A DNA stretch of 64,000 nucleotides from Rhabdobacter roseus (lineage in GTDB: Bacteria; Bacteroidota; Bacteroidia; Cytophagales; Spirosomataceae). The first letter of the stretch is position 1. Each line of letters starts with the position of its first letter. Positions 25,642 to 35,219 of the stretch are shown here, piece by piece. Both the position numbers and the translations under genes were made by a program. The stretch spans positions 186,001-250,000 of the forward strand of contig NZ_JACHGF010000005.1 of assembly GCF_014202275.1 (NCBI RefSeq), written 5' to 3'. The notes beneath the pieces were generated by a model. The model was not told the DNA's origin. It was given only the letters and a program-made list of their open reading frames with translations, and searched no databases.

Positions 25642-26559
25642 TTGCTGTCTGCTACTTTTACTCACAACAATAAAAAACTGATTTTGTTGAAGGGTCGCTC
25701 CACATTCCGTCACTGGATCATTCGCTTGGGAAAGTTTCTCCTCGTCGGCCTGCTCGTTACCGTTGTGGGGTACTTTTTTATTTTTCCGCACCTCTTCTAT
25801 TGCCAAACGATCCGCTTTTCGGATTTTGAGAAAATCAACCCTACCCTCTACGTAAGCCCCGGCCTGCCCAAAGCGCAGCGCGTGCCCATCTACCGCGCCA
25901 TCCACGAAAGCCGCCAGCGGGTAGCCAGCCTGTGGGGAGCTCCCGTAGGCCAGCCTACCCTTATTCTATGCAGCAGCCCGCAGGAGTACGAAAAGTACTG
26001 CCACAGCCGCGAGGGGGCGGGCTGTAGCCTGGGTACGCCCTGGGGTACTTCGTACATTGTGCTGAACCCTTACGGGCTCAACGTGGACGTGATCAGCCAC
26101 GAAATGTGCCACGACGAGCTCTTCAGCCGCCTGGGCTGGTGGAAAACCACCACGCAGGTACCCCAGTGGTTCAACGAGGGCCTGGCGCTCATGCTCGACC
26201 GGCGGTTTGTGGAAAGTACCCAGCCCGTGCAGCGCTACCTCGACTACCGCGAAGAGTGGCTCTACCTCACCCACGGTGCCCAGGAAATACTGGAACTGAA
26301 AAACATCGAAAGCATGAAAGGTTTTTTTAACGGAAATCAGCAGCACGTGATGCTCGCGTACGTCACGGCCGGCCTGGAGGTGTCGTACTGGCTGGCGCGG
26401 GCAGGGAAAGAAGGAGTCGCGGCCCTGACGCAGCAACTGGACGCCAGCCAGGTACCTTTTGAAGAGGCCTACGAGGCGGCAGCAACCCACCCCAAGGCCG
26501 CCCGGTTGTCGCCTCAGGTACCCGAAAATCCGCTTCGACCCAAAGTAGTAGCGCCCTGA
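25642..26559 (+). CDS. Membrane-anchored gluzincin-like metallopeptidase
   Basis: A 305-residue protein with one N-terminal helix (LGKFLLVGLLVTVVGYFFIF) and an extracytoplasmic domain. The zinc-site pattern is HEMCHDELFSRLGWW, then PQWFNEGLALML, giving HExxH plus a downstream Glu typical of peptidase MA-like gluzincins. The flanking pieces RVASLWGAPVGQPTLILCSS and NPYGLNVDVISHE fit the same fold. The start is uncertain: ATG 25642 gives a 23-residue polar lead, and a TTG at about 25688 is an alternative. It is divergent from the renalase-like gene by 59 bases. Confidence 0.72.
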   Translation: MLSATFTHNNKKLILLKGRSTFRHWIIRLGKFLLVGLLVTVVGYFFIFPHLFYCQTIRFSDFEKINPTLYVSPGLPKAQRVPIYRAIHESRQRVASLWGAPVGQPTLILCSSPQEYEKYCHSREGAGCSLGTPWGTSYIVLNPYGLNVDVISHEMCHDELFSRLGWWKTTTQVPQWFNEGLALMLDRRFVESTQPVQRYLDYREEWLYLTHGAQEILELKNIESMKGFFNGNQQHVMLAYVTAGLEVSYWLARAGKEGVAALTQQLDASQVPFEEAYEAAATHPKAARLSPQVPENPLRPKVVAP

Positions 26560-26658
26560 GTTAGGCTTTTAGATTCAAACGAGCTCCGCCAACCTCATGA
26601 CCACCCTATCCACAGCCGGTACATTACTAATCCCGTAGACCCTTACCCGACCTACCCC

Positions 26659-28719
26659 ATGGTGCTCAGAGCCTGGTACTTCCTGGCCGGAAGTCTGTTT
26701 TTATTCTTGCTAAAAGTACCCGCCCTGGCCCAGGATACCCTGCGCACGAGCCACTTGCAAACCGAAAGTACCCTTCATTTTACCCAAAATTCTTTTACCG
26801 AAACCACCCAAGTCCCCCCCAGCACCGCCAGGTACCTGCCCGGCTGGGCCGCCGAAGGGCCGCACCGGCTGGCTCACTACTGGCTCCTCAACGACACCGA
26901 CGCCCCCTACACGCTGTACCTGCGCGCGGGTACCTCAGACCCCCTCTACGCCAGCTCCGTGGACCTGCTCCGGATGAAGGCGGGCGTCAACCTGGCGGTG
27001 GTACTTAGCCTGCCGGGCCAGGTACCTCTGCGCAACGGACCAGGGGTACCTGCCTCGCAAAGAGCCTACCCACCCGACCTCCAGGCCATAGCCCTTACGC
27101 TGGCACCGCGCCAGGCCATCCGGGCCGAGGTACTCCTGCCAGGTACTTCCATCAAGCCACTCGACACCCAGCTACGGTGGTTTAGTGCCGAGGGGTACCT
27201 GGCCTTCGGGCAGGCCTACCGCACCGCCACCCAGCCGAGCCTGTACATTTCGCTGGGGTTTCTGGGCTGCCTGCTGGTGATGACGCTGTTCATGCTGCTG
27301 GTGTATTTCCAGAGCCGGGCCGTTAATTTCCTGTACTACGCCGGGTACCTTTTTTTCGTTTTTGGCTTCGTGCTCATTGCCGACTACCCCCTGAAGTACC
27401 ACCGGCTCTTCATCTGGGAATTTCCCGTTTACGGCCTTAATCTAAAGGAAACCTTCGTGTACGGGTACCTGATCTCCTACCAGTTGTTCATCATGCACTT
27501 CCTGGACCTTCGCTACACCGAGCCGACGGTCTTTCGGACGCTACGCGTTGTCAACTACCTCTTTTTCGGCTTCGTGCTCATCAATGTGGGGGTACTTTCG
27601 CTCGGTTTGCCGCTCGGCCAGCAGCACCTGCTTTTTCAGGCCAACAGCTACGTGCTGTACCTCCTGCTGCCGCTCTACGGGTACATCATCTGGCGGCTGG
27701 GGGCGCTGCGGCACCAGCAGTACTACGGCTATATTTTCTGGGGTACTTTATGTTTGTATTTGGGCAACCTGGCCGGTACCCTCACCGAGCTGATGGACTA
27801 CCGGCTGCCGGGCTTATTTCCCAATACCTACACCCAGCTGGGTACTTTTGTGGAGGTGATCTTTTTTTCGCTGGGCCTGGGCCGACAAATGCTCCTGGAA
27901 AGTGAGGAAAAAACCAACGTACAGCAGGCCTACATCCTGGAGCTCAAGCGCAACAAGCAACTCATCCAAGAAGCCAACCGGGAGCTGGAGCAAAAGGTAG
28001 CCGAGCGCACGCAGGAGGTGGTACTCAAAACGCAGCAGCTCGAGCAGGAAAAACAGCAAAAGCTGGAGGCTCAGTACAAGCAGGAGCTCGCGCAGATTCA
28101 GATGATGGCCTTCCAGGCGCAGATGAACCCCCACTTTACTTTCAACTGCCTGAGTGCCATTCGGCTGCTTATTTTACAAGATAAAAAAGAGGCGGCTTCG
28201 GACTACATCGGGAAGTTTGCGCGCCTGATGCGCCTTACCCTCGAAAACTCTCAGAAGCGCTTTGTGGCCCTAAAACAAAACATGGAGTACCTAAGCATGT
28301 ACGTCGAGATGGAGCGCCTGCGCTTCGGGCGGGATTTCCGTTTTACCATCCACTACGAAGGCGAAGAAGCCGACGAAGACCTCCAGATCCCGCCCATGCT
28401 GCTGCAGCCCTTCGTCGAAAATGCCATTTGGCACGGCCTGCTGGACAAAGAGGGCGACAAGTACCTACAGATCACCTTTTGCCAACGCCACGACCACCTG
28501 CTCTGCGAAGTGGAAGACAACGGCATTGGGTACCACGAGTCCCGGCGGCGCAAAAAAAGTACCCACCAGTCGAAGGGGATGTCGATCACGAAGGAGTACT
28601 TCCGGCTTTGGGACCAGCACACCCAGCTTAAGACCGCCTTTGAGGTACTTGACAAAGCCGAGCAGCAAGCGGGCCAAACGGGTACGCTCATCCGCATCAG
28701 TTTGCCGCTGGTATTGTAG
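26659..28719 (+). CDS. 7TM-DISM sensor histidine kinase, LytS type
   Basis: A 686-residue kinase. It has a signal peptide (MVLRAWYFLAGSLFLFLLKVPALAQ), a periplasmic all-beta 7TMR-DISMED-like domain (about 30-190), seven membrane helices (about 195-410), a coiled coil (about 415-475, rich in QE) and a His_kinase domain with QMNPHFTFNCLSA. The likely phospho-His is residue 492. The ATP site is LLQPFVENAIWHGL plus CEVEDNGIGY. This layout is typical of Bacteroidota carbohydrate- or envelope-sensing kinases that signal to LytTR regulators; none is adjacent. The next gene is an SGLT-type symporter. Confidence 0.92.
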   Translation: MVLRAWYFLAGSLFLFLLKVPALAQDTLRTSHLQTESTLHFTQNSFTETTQVPPSTARYLPGWAAEGPHRLAHYWLLNDTDAPYTLYLRAGTSDPLYASSVDLLRMKAGVNLAVVLSLPGQVPLRNGPGVPASQRAYPPDLQAIALTLAPRQAIRAEVLLPGTSIKPLDTQLRWFSAEGYLAFGQAYRTATQPSLYISLGFLGCLLVMTLFMLLVYFQSRAVNFLYYAGYLFFVFGFVLIADYPLKYHRLFIWEFPVYGLNLKETFVYGYLISYQLFIMHFLDLRYTEPTVFRTLRVVNYLFFGFVLINVGVLSLGLPLGQQHLLFQANSYVLYLLLPLYGYIIWRLGALRHQQYYGYIFWGTLCLYLGNLAGTLTELMDYRLPGLFPNTYTQLGTFVEVIFFSLGLGRQMLLESEEKTNVQQAYILELKRNKQLIQEANRELEQKVAERTQEVVLKTQQLEQEKQQKLEAQYKQELAQIQMMAFQAQMNPHFTFNCLSAIRLLILQDKKEAASDYIGKFARLMRLTLENSQKRFVALKQNMEYLSMYVEMERLRFGRDFRFTIHYEGEEADEDLQIPPMLLQPFVENAIWHGLLDKEGDKYLQITFCQRHDHLLCEVEDNGIGYHESRRRKKSTHQSKGMSITKEYFRLWDQHTQLKTAFEVLDKAEQQAGQTGTLIRISLPLVL

Positions 28720-28737
28720 CTATTTCAAAGAATCTTG

Positions 28738-28768
28738 TTGGTAGCTACCTAAGCCTGCACTATTTTTG
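28738..28768 (+). promoter_or_regulatory. Predicted promoter of the symporter gene
   Basis: TTG (28738-28740), 20-base spacer, TATTTTTG (28761-28768), a full match to the -7 consensus TAnnTTTG, 65 bases ahead of the start codon. Confidence 0.55.
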
Positions 28769-28833
28769 GAAAAAAATGTACCTTTCGTTCCGGTTTCCTG
28801 AATCAACCTAACTTTTCTCTATACCAAATCTCT

Positions 28834-30453
28834 ATGCAACAGTTACAAACCCTGGACTACCTGGTTTTTCTCTTCTATTTTGTGGTTGTAGCGGGCTATG
28901 GCTACTGGGTTTACTACCAAAAAAAATCGAAAGAAGCTTCCACCACCGATTTCTTTCTGGCCGAGGGCTCCCTCACCTGGTGGGCCATTGGCGCCTCACT
29001 CATTGCTTCTAACATTTCGGCGGAGCAGTTCATCGGGATGTCGGGCAATGGCTTCTCAATGGGCCTCGCCATCTCTACCTACGAGTGGATGGCCGCGGCT
29101 ACGCTCATCATCGTGGCGGTGTTTTTCATGCCTATCTACCTGAAAAACAAGATCTACACCATGCCGCAGTTCCTCAACCAGCGCTACAACCCCACGGTGA
29201 GCCTCATCATGGCGGTGTTCTGGCTGGGGCTGTACATTCTGGTCAACCTGACCTCCATCCTGTACCTGGGTGCGCTGGCGGTGTCGGGTATTTCGGGGCT
29301 CGATTTTAACCTGTGCATGTGGGGACTGGCGGCGTTTGCCATCATCATCACGGTGGGTGGTATGAAGGTAATCGGCTACACCGACGCCGTGCAGGTACTT
29401 TTCCTGGTAATCGGCGGGCTGGCCACGACCTACCTGGCCGTCAACCTGGTGTCGGGCGAGACGGGTTTGGACGGCCTCATGACGGGCTTTAACATGATGA
29501 CCCAAAACCACGACGATCACTTCCACATGATCTTCAACGAAACCAACCCCTTCTACTCGCAGCTACCGGGCCTAACGGTACTCATCGGCGGGATGTGGAT
29601 CGTGAACCTCAACTACTGGGGCTGTAACCAGTACATTACGCAACGCGCCCTGGGAGCCGACCTCAAAACCGCCCGCAACGGAATCCTGTTCGCGGCTTTC
29701 TTGAAGCTGCTCATGCCCGTGATCGTGGTACTGCCGGGTATTGCGGCCTACGCGCTCTACAGCAAGGGGATGTTCCAGGCCGAAATGACCGGCCCCGACG
29801 GTACCCTCAACGCCGACAAAGCCTATCCCGTGCTGCTCAACCTTCTGCCTGTGGGCCTCAAGGGCCTTTCCTTCGCTGCCCTCACGGCTGCCGTGGTAGC
29901 GTCGCTGGCCGGGAAAGCCAACAGTATCTCGACGATTTTTACGCTGGATATTTTCAAAAAGTACCTGGGCCAAAACAAAACCGAAGCCCAGCTCGTGTAC
30001 ATTGGCCGCATCGTGATCGTGGTCGCCATGGTGCTGGCCATCGTGGTAGCGCCCTACATGGGCATCGACAAGAAGGGTGGTTTTCAGTTTATTCAGGAGA
30101 TGACGGGGCTACTCTCGCCGGGTATCTTCGCGTCGTTCATCATGGGCTTTTTCTGGAAGCGTACCAACTCCGCCGGGGCGCTGTTTGCCATTGTGGGGGG
30201 CTTCGCTGCCGCGCTGGCCATGCACAACGGCTGGCCGCCCTTCACGGGCTGGGAGCAAATCCCCTTCCTCGACCGCATGGGCTGGGTATTCGTGATTTGC
30301 GTGGTAGGTATGGTGGTGCTGGGCCTGGTACTGCCCGACGAAAAGAAAGGCCTCGCCATCGACGCCAGCATGTTCCGTACCAACCGCACCTTCACCGTCG
30401 GAGCCATCATCGTCATTTCTATCATTACCTTCCTGTACGCTTATTACTGGTAA
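28834..30453 (+). CDS. Sodium/solute symporter, SGLT type
   Basis: A 539-residue transporter of the SSS family (TC 2.A.21) with about 14 helices. It starts with YLVFLFYFVVVAGYGYWVYYQKKSKEASTTDFFLAEGSLTWW and has ASNISAEQFIGMSG, TMPQFLNQRYN, and the signature NYWGCNQYITQRALGA with LLMPVIVVLPGIAAY, all close to Vibrio SGLT. It should couple Na+ influx to uptake of a sugar or similar polyol. The Na+ gradient could be made by the Na+-NQR encoded in this window. It sits alone between a promoter and a terminator, after a sensor kinase. Confidence 0.93.
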   Translation: MQQLQTLDYLVFLFYFVVVAGYGYWVYYQKKSKEASTTDFFLAEGSLTWWAIGASLIASNISAEQFIGMSGNGFSMGLAISTYEWMAAATLIIVAVFFMPIYLKNKIYTMPQFLNQRYNPTVSLIMAVFWLGLYILVNLTSILYLGALAVSGISGLDFNLCMWGLAAFAIIITVGGMKVIGYTDAVQVLFLVIGGLATTYLAVNLVSGETGLDGLMTGFNMMTQNHDDHFHMIFNETNPFYSQLPGLTVLIGGMWIVNLNYWGCNQYITQRALGADLKTARNGILFAAFLKLLMPVIVVLPGIAAYALYSKGMFQAEMTGPDGTLNADKAYPVLLNLLPVGLKGLSFAALTAAVVASLAGKANSISTIFTLDIFKKYLGQNKTEAQLVYIGRIVIVVAMVLAIVVAPYMGIDKKGGFQFIQEMTGLLSPGIFASFIMGFFWKRTNSAGALFAIVGGFAAALAMHNGWPPFTGWEQIPFLDRMGWVFVICVVGMVVLGLVLPDEKKGLAIDASMFRTNRTFTVGAIIVISIITFLYAYYW

Positions 30454-30469
30454 GGAGGGTACTTTCTAT

Positions 30470-30504
30470 CCCCGCCAGAGCTTTTATTTAGAGTTCTGGC
30501 GGGG
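30470..30504 (+). terminator. Terminator of the symporter gene
   Basis: Perfect 10-bp stem CCCCGCCAGA / TCTGGCGGGG with a T-rich loop about 17 bases after the stop; only a short weak T-run follows. Confidence 0.75.
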
Positions 30505-30648
30505 GTAGTTTATGGTGATTTGTGGTTGTTTGAAAATGGGAAAGTGACTTATATCTCTTTATACTTTTTAAGATTGGGTGATTGAAACCCGCTTCTAGTG
30601 CTTCTAGTCGTATACATTTAATTAGTAGTCAAAATATTAAAAGAAAAA

Positions 30649-31167
30649 ATGCACAGGAAATATTTCCTTGTTTGTATTCTTTTACTTCCGCTTCAAGCCT
30701 GTAACTTCTCGGTTAAAGTTTTAGGAAGAGTTTTTGACAAAGAGACAGGGCTTCCATTAGCAAGAACTACCGTTAATCTACTAGAGGGGAAGGATATAAA
30801 AAAAACAAACACCAATGGATATTTTGAAGTTTCTTCTGATACCCGCCCTTTTCAGAACCCAATCATTCTTATAACAAAAGACGGATATAAGCCCTTTCAG
30901 CTTAAAATTAAGGAGAGAAATGGAGACGCAACAAGTTATATTGTTAAGTCAGAATCCATATTTATCGACTATGAGAAGCCCGTTTATCCTGATCCGAATA
31001 ACCGTGGGACATTTATAACAGGAACTTGGATTGACAAGTGGAGTAAAGAATTCAAGACAGGGGATACGTTAAGTATCTACTTAGCAAAAGAGGATACAAA
31101 AACAGAGATTGAAAAGATCAGGAAGGGAATAGAAGGGAAATCATCTGCTTTATCACCAGTGCCTTAG
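30649..31167 (+). CDS. Lipoprotein with carboxypeptidase-regulatory-like domain, low GC
   Basis: A 172-residue protein with a lipobox (MHRKYFLVCILLLPLQACNF). The next segment, VLGRVFDKETGLPLARTTVNLL then NTNGYFEVSSDTR, is the CarboxypepD_reg/CNA-B-like beta-sandwich found in many Bacteroidota surface proteins. The C-terminal half (about 95-172) has no recognisable domain. The gene and its flanks (about 30510-31340) are far more AT-rich than neighbours and contain no GTAC, a motif frequent elsewhere in the window, which suggests recent acquisition. It has no co-directional partner. Confidence 0.72.
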   Translation: MHRKYFLVCILLLPLQACNFSVKVLGRVFDKETGLPLARTTVNLLEGKDIKKTNTNGYFEVSSDTRPFQNPIILITKDGYKPFQLKIKERNGDATSYIVKSESIFIDYEKPVYPDPNNRGTFITGTWIDKWSKEFKTGDTLSIYLAKEDTKTEIEKIRKGIEGKSSALSPVP

Positions 31168-31317
31168 AAATAAAAAGGCAAAATGTTTATCAAATTCAGG
31201 TTAACTAAACCGAATTTCCCCTTTTGAGCCTATAGAAATGGACCGCGTGGGGTCTGCTGGAAGTTTTAAGTGAAGCAAACTGTAAAACTTAGCTCGCAAA
31301 ACCCAGCACATCCCTCC

Positions 31318-31374
31318 CCAAAAACGCGCAAGTCCGAGCCAGGGTACTTCCCAGCTCGGACTTGTGCGTTTTTT
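31318..31374. terminator. Bidirectional terminator hairpin 3' of the cyclophilin gene
   Basis: Arms AAAACGCGCAAGTCCGAGC and GCTCGGACTTGTGCGTTTT pair over 19 bp with one mismatch. A-runs on the left and T-runs on the right serve both strands; the loop carries GGGTACTTC. Confidence 0.85.
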
Positions 31375-31392
31375 ACAAAGTACCTTTACAGG

Positions 31393-31836
31393 CTACGCCT
31401 CTTCCTCGATGATGGTGATCTTCTGGATCTTGTCGCCCTGACGGATGTCGTCAATGACTTCCAGGCCCTCCACTACTTTGCCAAAGCAGGTGTGGTTGCG
31501 GTCGAGGTGGGCGGTGTTTTGGCGGCTGTGGCAGATAAAAAACTGCGAGCCGCCCGTGTTGCGCCCGGCGTGAGCCATTGAAAGTACCCCCCGGTCGTGG
31601 TGCTGCTTCTCGCCGTCGAGCTCGCAGTTGATCTTGTAGCCGGGGCCGCCGCGTCCGGTACCTTCCGGGCACCCGCCCTGAATCATGAAGTTGGGGATGA
31701 CCCGGTGGAAGTTCAGGCCGTCGTAGTAGCCTTTTTTAGAAAGCTCCACGAAATTTTTAACGGTATTGGGGGCGTCATCGTCGTAGAATTCAACTTGCAT
31801 GGTACCCTTGTCGGTCACTATTTCTGCCTTTGTCAT
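31393..31836 (-). CDS. Cyclophilin-type peptidyl-prolyl cis-trans isomerase
   Basis: A 147-residue single-domain cyclophilin without a signal peptide, so it is cytosolic. Active-site pieces are FHRVIPNFMIQGG (catalytic Arg in FHRV), GVLSMAHAG, GGSQFFICH and LDRNHTCFGKVVEG. The position usually occupied by Trp that governs cyclosporin binding is His here (LDRNHTCFG). It catalyses proline isomerisation during folding. It is monocistronic and divergent from the tricorn-like gene. Confidence 0.96.
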   Translation of the reverse strand: MTKAEIVTDKGTMQVEFYDDDAPNTVKNFVELSKKGYYDGLNFHRVIPNFMIQGGCPEGTGRGGPGYKINCELDGEKQHHDRGVLSMAHAGRNTGGSQFFICHSRQNTAHLDRNHTCFGKVVEGLEVIDDIRQGDKIQKITIIEEEA

Positions 31837-32002
31837 AAGGATAAAAACGAATTATGGGGTGATAAAGAAAAACCGCTCGCACTACTTAGCGAGCCGTTCG
31901 TCAACAAAGGTACGCAGGAGCGATTGGGATTTGCAACCATATTGCTAATTTACGGAGCTGTTGCATGATCCAATCCCTCTACCCATTCGCTCTTTTTTCC
32001 CT

Positions 32003-35000
32003 ATGAACAAAAGTACCCTAGCCAAAATAGGTAGCCTGGTAGCCTGGCTGCTGAGTAGCACCGCCTGGGCTCAGTCCGGCGAAGTGTATTTCGCTTCCTA
32101 CCCTACCCTCACCCCCGACGGCCAAACCGTCATTTTCAGCTACGAGTCGGACCTCTGGAAAGCCGACGTGCGCACCGGCCAGGCCACGCGCCTGACGGCC
32201 ATGCAAGGCAACGAAACCCACCCGCACGTGTCGCCTGACGGCCAGTGGGTGGCTTTTTCGGGTACCGAAAACGGCAATCCGGATGTGTACCTGATGCCCG
32301 TAGCGGGCGGGGTGATTCGTCAACTGACCTTCCATAGTACCTATGATTTGGTGGAGAGCTGGTCCTGGGACTCGCGAACGATCTACTTTGAATCCGGGGC
32401 TCAGAACGGCGGTACTACCTACTCGGTGGCCATCTCGGGAGGTACCCCGCAGCGGCTTTTGGGCCACTACTTCAACCGCCTCCATAACGTAGCGCTGGCC
32501 CCCAACGGTGAGCTGTTCTTCAACGACACCTGGGAGAGCGATTACCAGGCCATGCGCAAAAACTATAAGGGTGACTTTAATCCCGACGTGCAGTCGTACA
32601 ACCTGCTGACCAAGGAATACAAGCGCTACACCGACTACCGGGGCAAGGACATGTGGGCCACCGTGGACCGCAACAACAAGCTCTACTTCGTGTCGGACGA
32701 GGCCAACGGGCAGTATAACCTGTACACCTTTGAAGGTACCTCCAAAGTACCCCTTACCAGCTTTCAGGAGTCCATCAAGCGGCCCCAGGTGAGCGCCAAC
32801 GGGAATTTGGTGGTGTTTGAGAAAGATTACCAGCTCTGGCTGTACGACGTCCCCACCCGAAGTACCCGCCCGCTGCGCCTGAGCCTGGCGCGCCATTTTA
32901 CCTTGCCCAAGGCCCAGGACTTCGACGTAAAGGGCAACATCTCGGCCTTTGACGTAGCGCCCGACAATAAAAAACTGGCGTTTGTATCCAGGGGCGAGCT
33001 GTTTGTGTCGGACGTGGAAGGTACCTTCGTGAAGCAGCTACGTACCCGGCCCAACGAGCGGGTACTGGAAGTAAAGTGGCTGGCCGACAGCCTGACGCTG
33101 CTCTACAGCCAGACGGTAGCGGGCTACCCCAACTGGTTTACGCTCCGGGCCGACGGCAAGGGCACCGAAAAGCAGCTCACCACCGACACCCAGAGCAACC
33201 GCAACCTCAGCCTCAATAAAGACCGTAGCCTGGGCGTGTACCTGAGCGGCCGCAGCGAGGTACGTACCATGGACCTCAAGACCTTTGAAAGCAAAACGCT
33301 GCTGAAGGAAGAGCTCTGGGCTTTTTACAACGATGTACCCTACTTTTCGCCCAACGACGAGTACGTGGTCTTTACCGCCTACCGGGACTTTGAGCGGGAT
33401 ATTTTCCTGCATCATCTCAAGAAAAACGAAACCACCAACCTCACCCAAACCGGCGTCAGCGAAAGTGAGCCCGTTTGGTCGGCCGACGGCAAGTACCTGT
33501 TTTTTGCCTGCGACCGCCTGAACCCCAGCTATCCCTTTGGTAGCCGGAACCAGAAAATCTACCGGCTCCCGCTCACCAAGCTCGATGAGCCCTACCGCGC
33601 CGATAAATTAGACGAGCTCTTTAAACCCGAAGAGAAAAAAGAAGAACCCAAAGCGGAAGAAAAACCAAAGAAAAAAGGAAAAGCGAGCGCCAAAAAAACC
33701 GCAGAAAAAGAAAAACCAGCCGAGCCGCTGGAGCTAGACTTAGACCGCCTTTTGGACCGCATGGAGCTGATCAGCCCGTCTTTTGGGGAGCAGGGGACGC
33801 CCTACGTGATTCAGAAAGACGATAAAACGTATATTTTTTACGTATCTAACCACCAAGAAGGCAAGACGTCGCTCTGGCGAACGACCTACGAGCCTTTCAA
33901 AGAGCCCAAAACCGAGAAGGTCACTGACGATGTATACGGCTACGAAGTGGCCCGCGCGGGCGAAACCTACTACCTGCTGGCCAAAGGGCAGCTGCATAAG
34001 CTAGACTACGAGAAAGGCAAAGCCGAGCCCATCGAAATAGCGTATACTTTTCGGCGCAATATGGAAAGCGAGTTTCAGCAGATGTTTTACGAAGCCTGGG
34101 CGGGCGTGGAGGAAAATTTCTACGACGAAACCTTCCACGGCAACGACTGGAAAGCCCTGCGCGACAAGTACGTGACCTTCCTGCCTTACCTGACCAACCG
34201 CGGCGACTTCCGGACGCTCTTCAACGACCTGCTGGGTGAGCTCAATGCCTCGCACCTGGGTTTTTATTCCAATGGGCCCGAAGAGCGGGTATTTTACAAG
34301 CAGGCCACGGCCGAAACGGGCATCCTGTTTGACAACCAGCGCCCCTACGTGGTACAGCGGGTAGTAAAGCGGAGCGCCGCCGACAAGCACGAGAAAAACA
34401 TCCTGCCCGGCGACCGCCTCACGCACGTCAATCAGGTAGCCGTAGATACCACGCAAAACCGCGACCGGTACTTTACCCAGCCCTCGCGTGACGAGGAAAT
34501 GCAGCTGACCTTCTTGCGCCACAAGGTCGATACTACCTACACCGTACGGCTGCACCCGCAGTCGTCGCTGGACGGAAACCTCTACGACGAATGGCAGGAC
34601 TGGAACCAGGATTACGTAGACAAGGCCAGCAACAAACGGATTGCCTACGTACACATGAAAAACATGGGCATGGGCGAGTACGAAGACTTTGTGGTAGACA
34701 TGACCCGCGACTGGTACCAGAAAGACGCGCTCATTCTGGACCTTCGCTACAATACCGGCGGAAATGTGCACGACCTGGTGCTGGACTTTCTTTCGCGGCG
34801 CCCCTACCTACAGTGGAAATACCGCGAGGGTAAGCCTACGCCCCAGCCCAACTTCGGCGTGGCCGCCAAGCCCATGGTACTGCTCATTAACGAGCAATCG
34901 CTCTCCGACGCCGAGATGACCGCCACCGGCTTCAAGGCACTTCAACTTGGCAAAATCATCGGGACCGAAACCTACCGTTGGATTATCTTCACTTCGGGCA

Positions 35001-35188
35001 AAGGGCTGGTGGATGGCTCCTTCTACCGGCTGCCCTCCTGGGGTTGCTACACGCTGGACGGAAAAGACATTGAAAAAGAAGGCGTAACGCCGGATATTTA
35101 CGTCAAACAAACCTTCATGCACCGGCTGAACGAGCAAGACCCTCAGCTCGACAAAGCCATTGAAGAAATCATGAAATCGCTAAAATAG
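32003..35188 (+). CDS. Secreted tricorn-like S41 protease
   Basis: 1061 residues from ATG 32003 (MNKSTLAKIGSLVAWLLSSTAWAQ, a signal peptide); a start at 31961 would put 14 residues before it. Repeated WD40-like/TolB propeller blades (GQTVIFSYESDLW, DGQWVAFSGTENG, DNKKLAFVSRGEL, DGKYLFFACDRLN) fill the first 700 residues, broken by a Lys/Glu-rich linker (about 545-590). A PDZ-type segment and the S41 catalytic domain follow. Likely catalytic residues match tricorn numbering closely: His751 in NASHLGF, Ser968-Asp969 in SLSDAEM, Glu1026 in EKEGVTPDI. It should trim peptides in the periplasm or at the surface. Confidence 0.93.
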   Translation: MNKSTLAKIGSLVAWLLSSTAWAQSGEVYFASYPTLTPDGQTVIFSYESDLWKADVRTGQATRLTAMQGNETHPHVSPDGQWVAFSGTENGNPDVYLMPVAGGVIRQLTFHSTYDLVESWSWDSRTIYFESGAQNGGTTYSVAISGGTPQRLLGHYFNRLHNVALAPNGELFFNDTWESDYQAMRKNYKGDFNPDVQSYNLLTKEYKRYTDYRGKDMWATVDRNNKLYFVSDEANGQYNLYTFEGTSKVPLTSFQESIKRPQVSANGNLVVFEKDYQLWLYDVPTRSTRPLRLSLARHFTLPKAQDFDVKGNISAFDVAPDNKKLAFVSRGELFVSDVEGTFVKQLRTRPNERVLEVKWLADSLTLLYSQTVAGYPNWFTLRADGKGTEKQLTTDTQSNRNLSLNKDRSLGVYLSGRSEVRTMDLKTFESKTLLKEELWAFYNDVPYFSPNDEYVVFTAYRDFERDIFLHHLKKNETTNLTQTGVSESEPVWSADGKYLFFACDRLNPSYPFGSRNQKIYRLPLTKLDEPYRADKLDELFKPEEKKEEPKAEEKPKKKGKASAKKTAEKEKPAEPLELDLDRLLDRMELISPSFGEQGTPYVIQKDDKTYIFYVSNHQEGKTSLWRTTYEPFKEPKTEKVTDDVYGYEVARAGETYYLLAKGQLHKLDYEKGKAEPIEIAYTFRRNMESEFQQMFYEAWAGVEENFYDETFHGNDWKALRDKYVTFLPYLTNRGDFRTLFNDLLGELNASHLGFYSNGPEERVFYKQATAETGILFDNQRPYVVQRVVKRSAADKHEKNILPGDRLTHVNQVAVDTTQNRDRYFTQPSRDEEMQLTFLRHKVDTTYTVRLHPQSSLDGNLYDEWQDWNQDYVDKASNKRIAYVHMKNMGMGEYEDFVVDMTRDWYQKDALILDLRYNTGGNVHDLVLDFLSRRPYLQWKYREGKPTPQPNFGVAAKPMVLLINEQSLSDAEMTATGFKALQLGKIIGTETYRWIIFTSGKGLVDGSFYRLPSWGCYTLDGKDIEKEGVTPDIYVKQTFMHRLNEQDPQLDKAIEEIMKSLK

Positions 35189-35214
35189 GTACCTGGTAAG
35201 GCAGGTACCTATTT
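35183..35214. repeat. Hairpin built from two GGTACC copies
   Basis: AAATAGGTACCTG / CAGGTACCTATTT is a perfect 13-bp stem with a GTAAGG loop. It begins inside the stop codon region of the tricorn-like gene and ends just ahead of a second hairpin. Confidence 0.75.
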
Positions 35215-35219
35215 CAAAC

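Noticed and set aside
33630-33725. A-rich, Lys/Glu-coding stretch in the tricorn-like gene as a slippage or frameshift site
   Set aside because: The frame stays open and the S41 domain with matched catalytic spacing follows in the same frame; it reads as a disordered linker.
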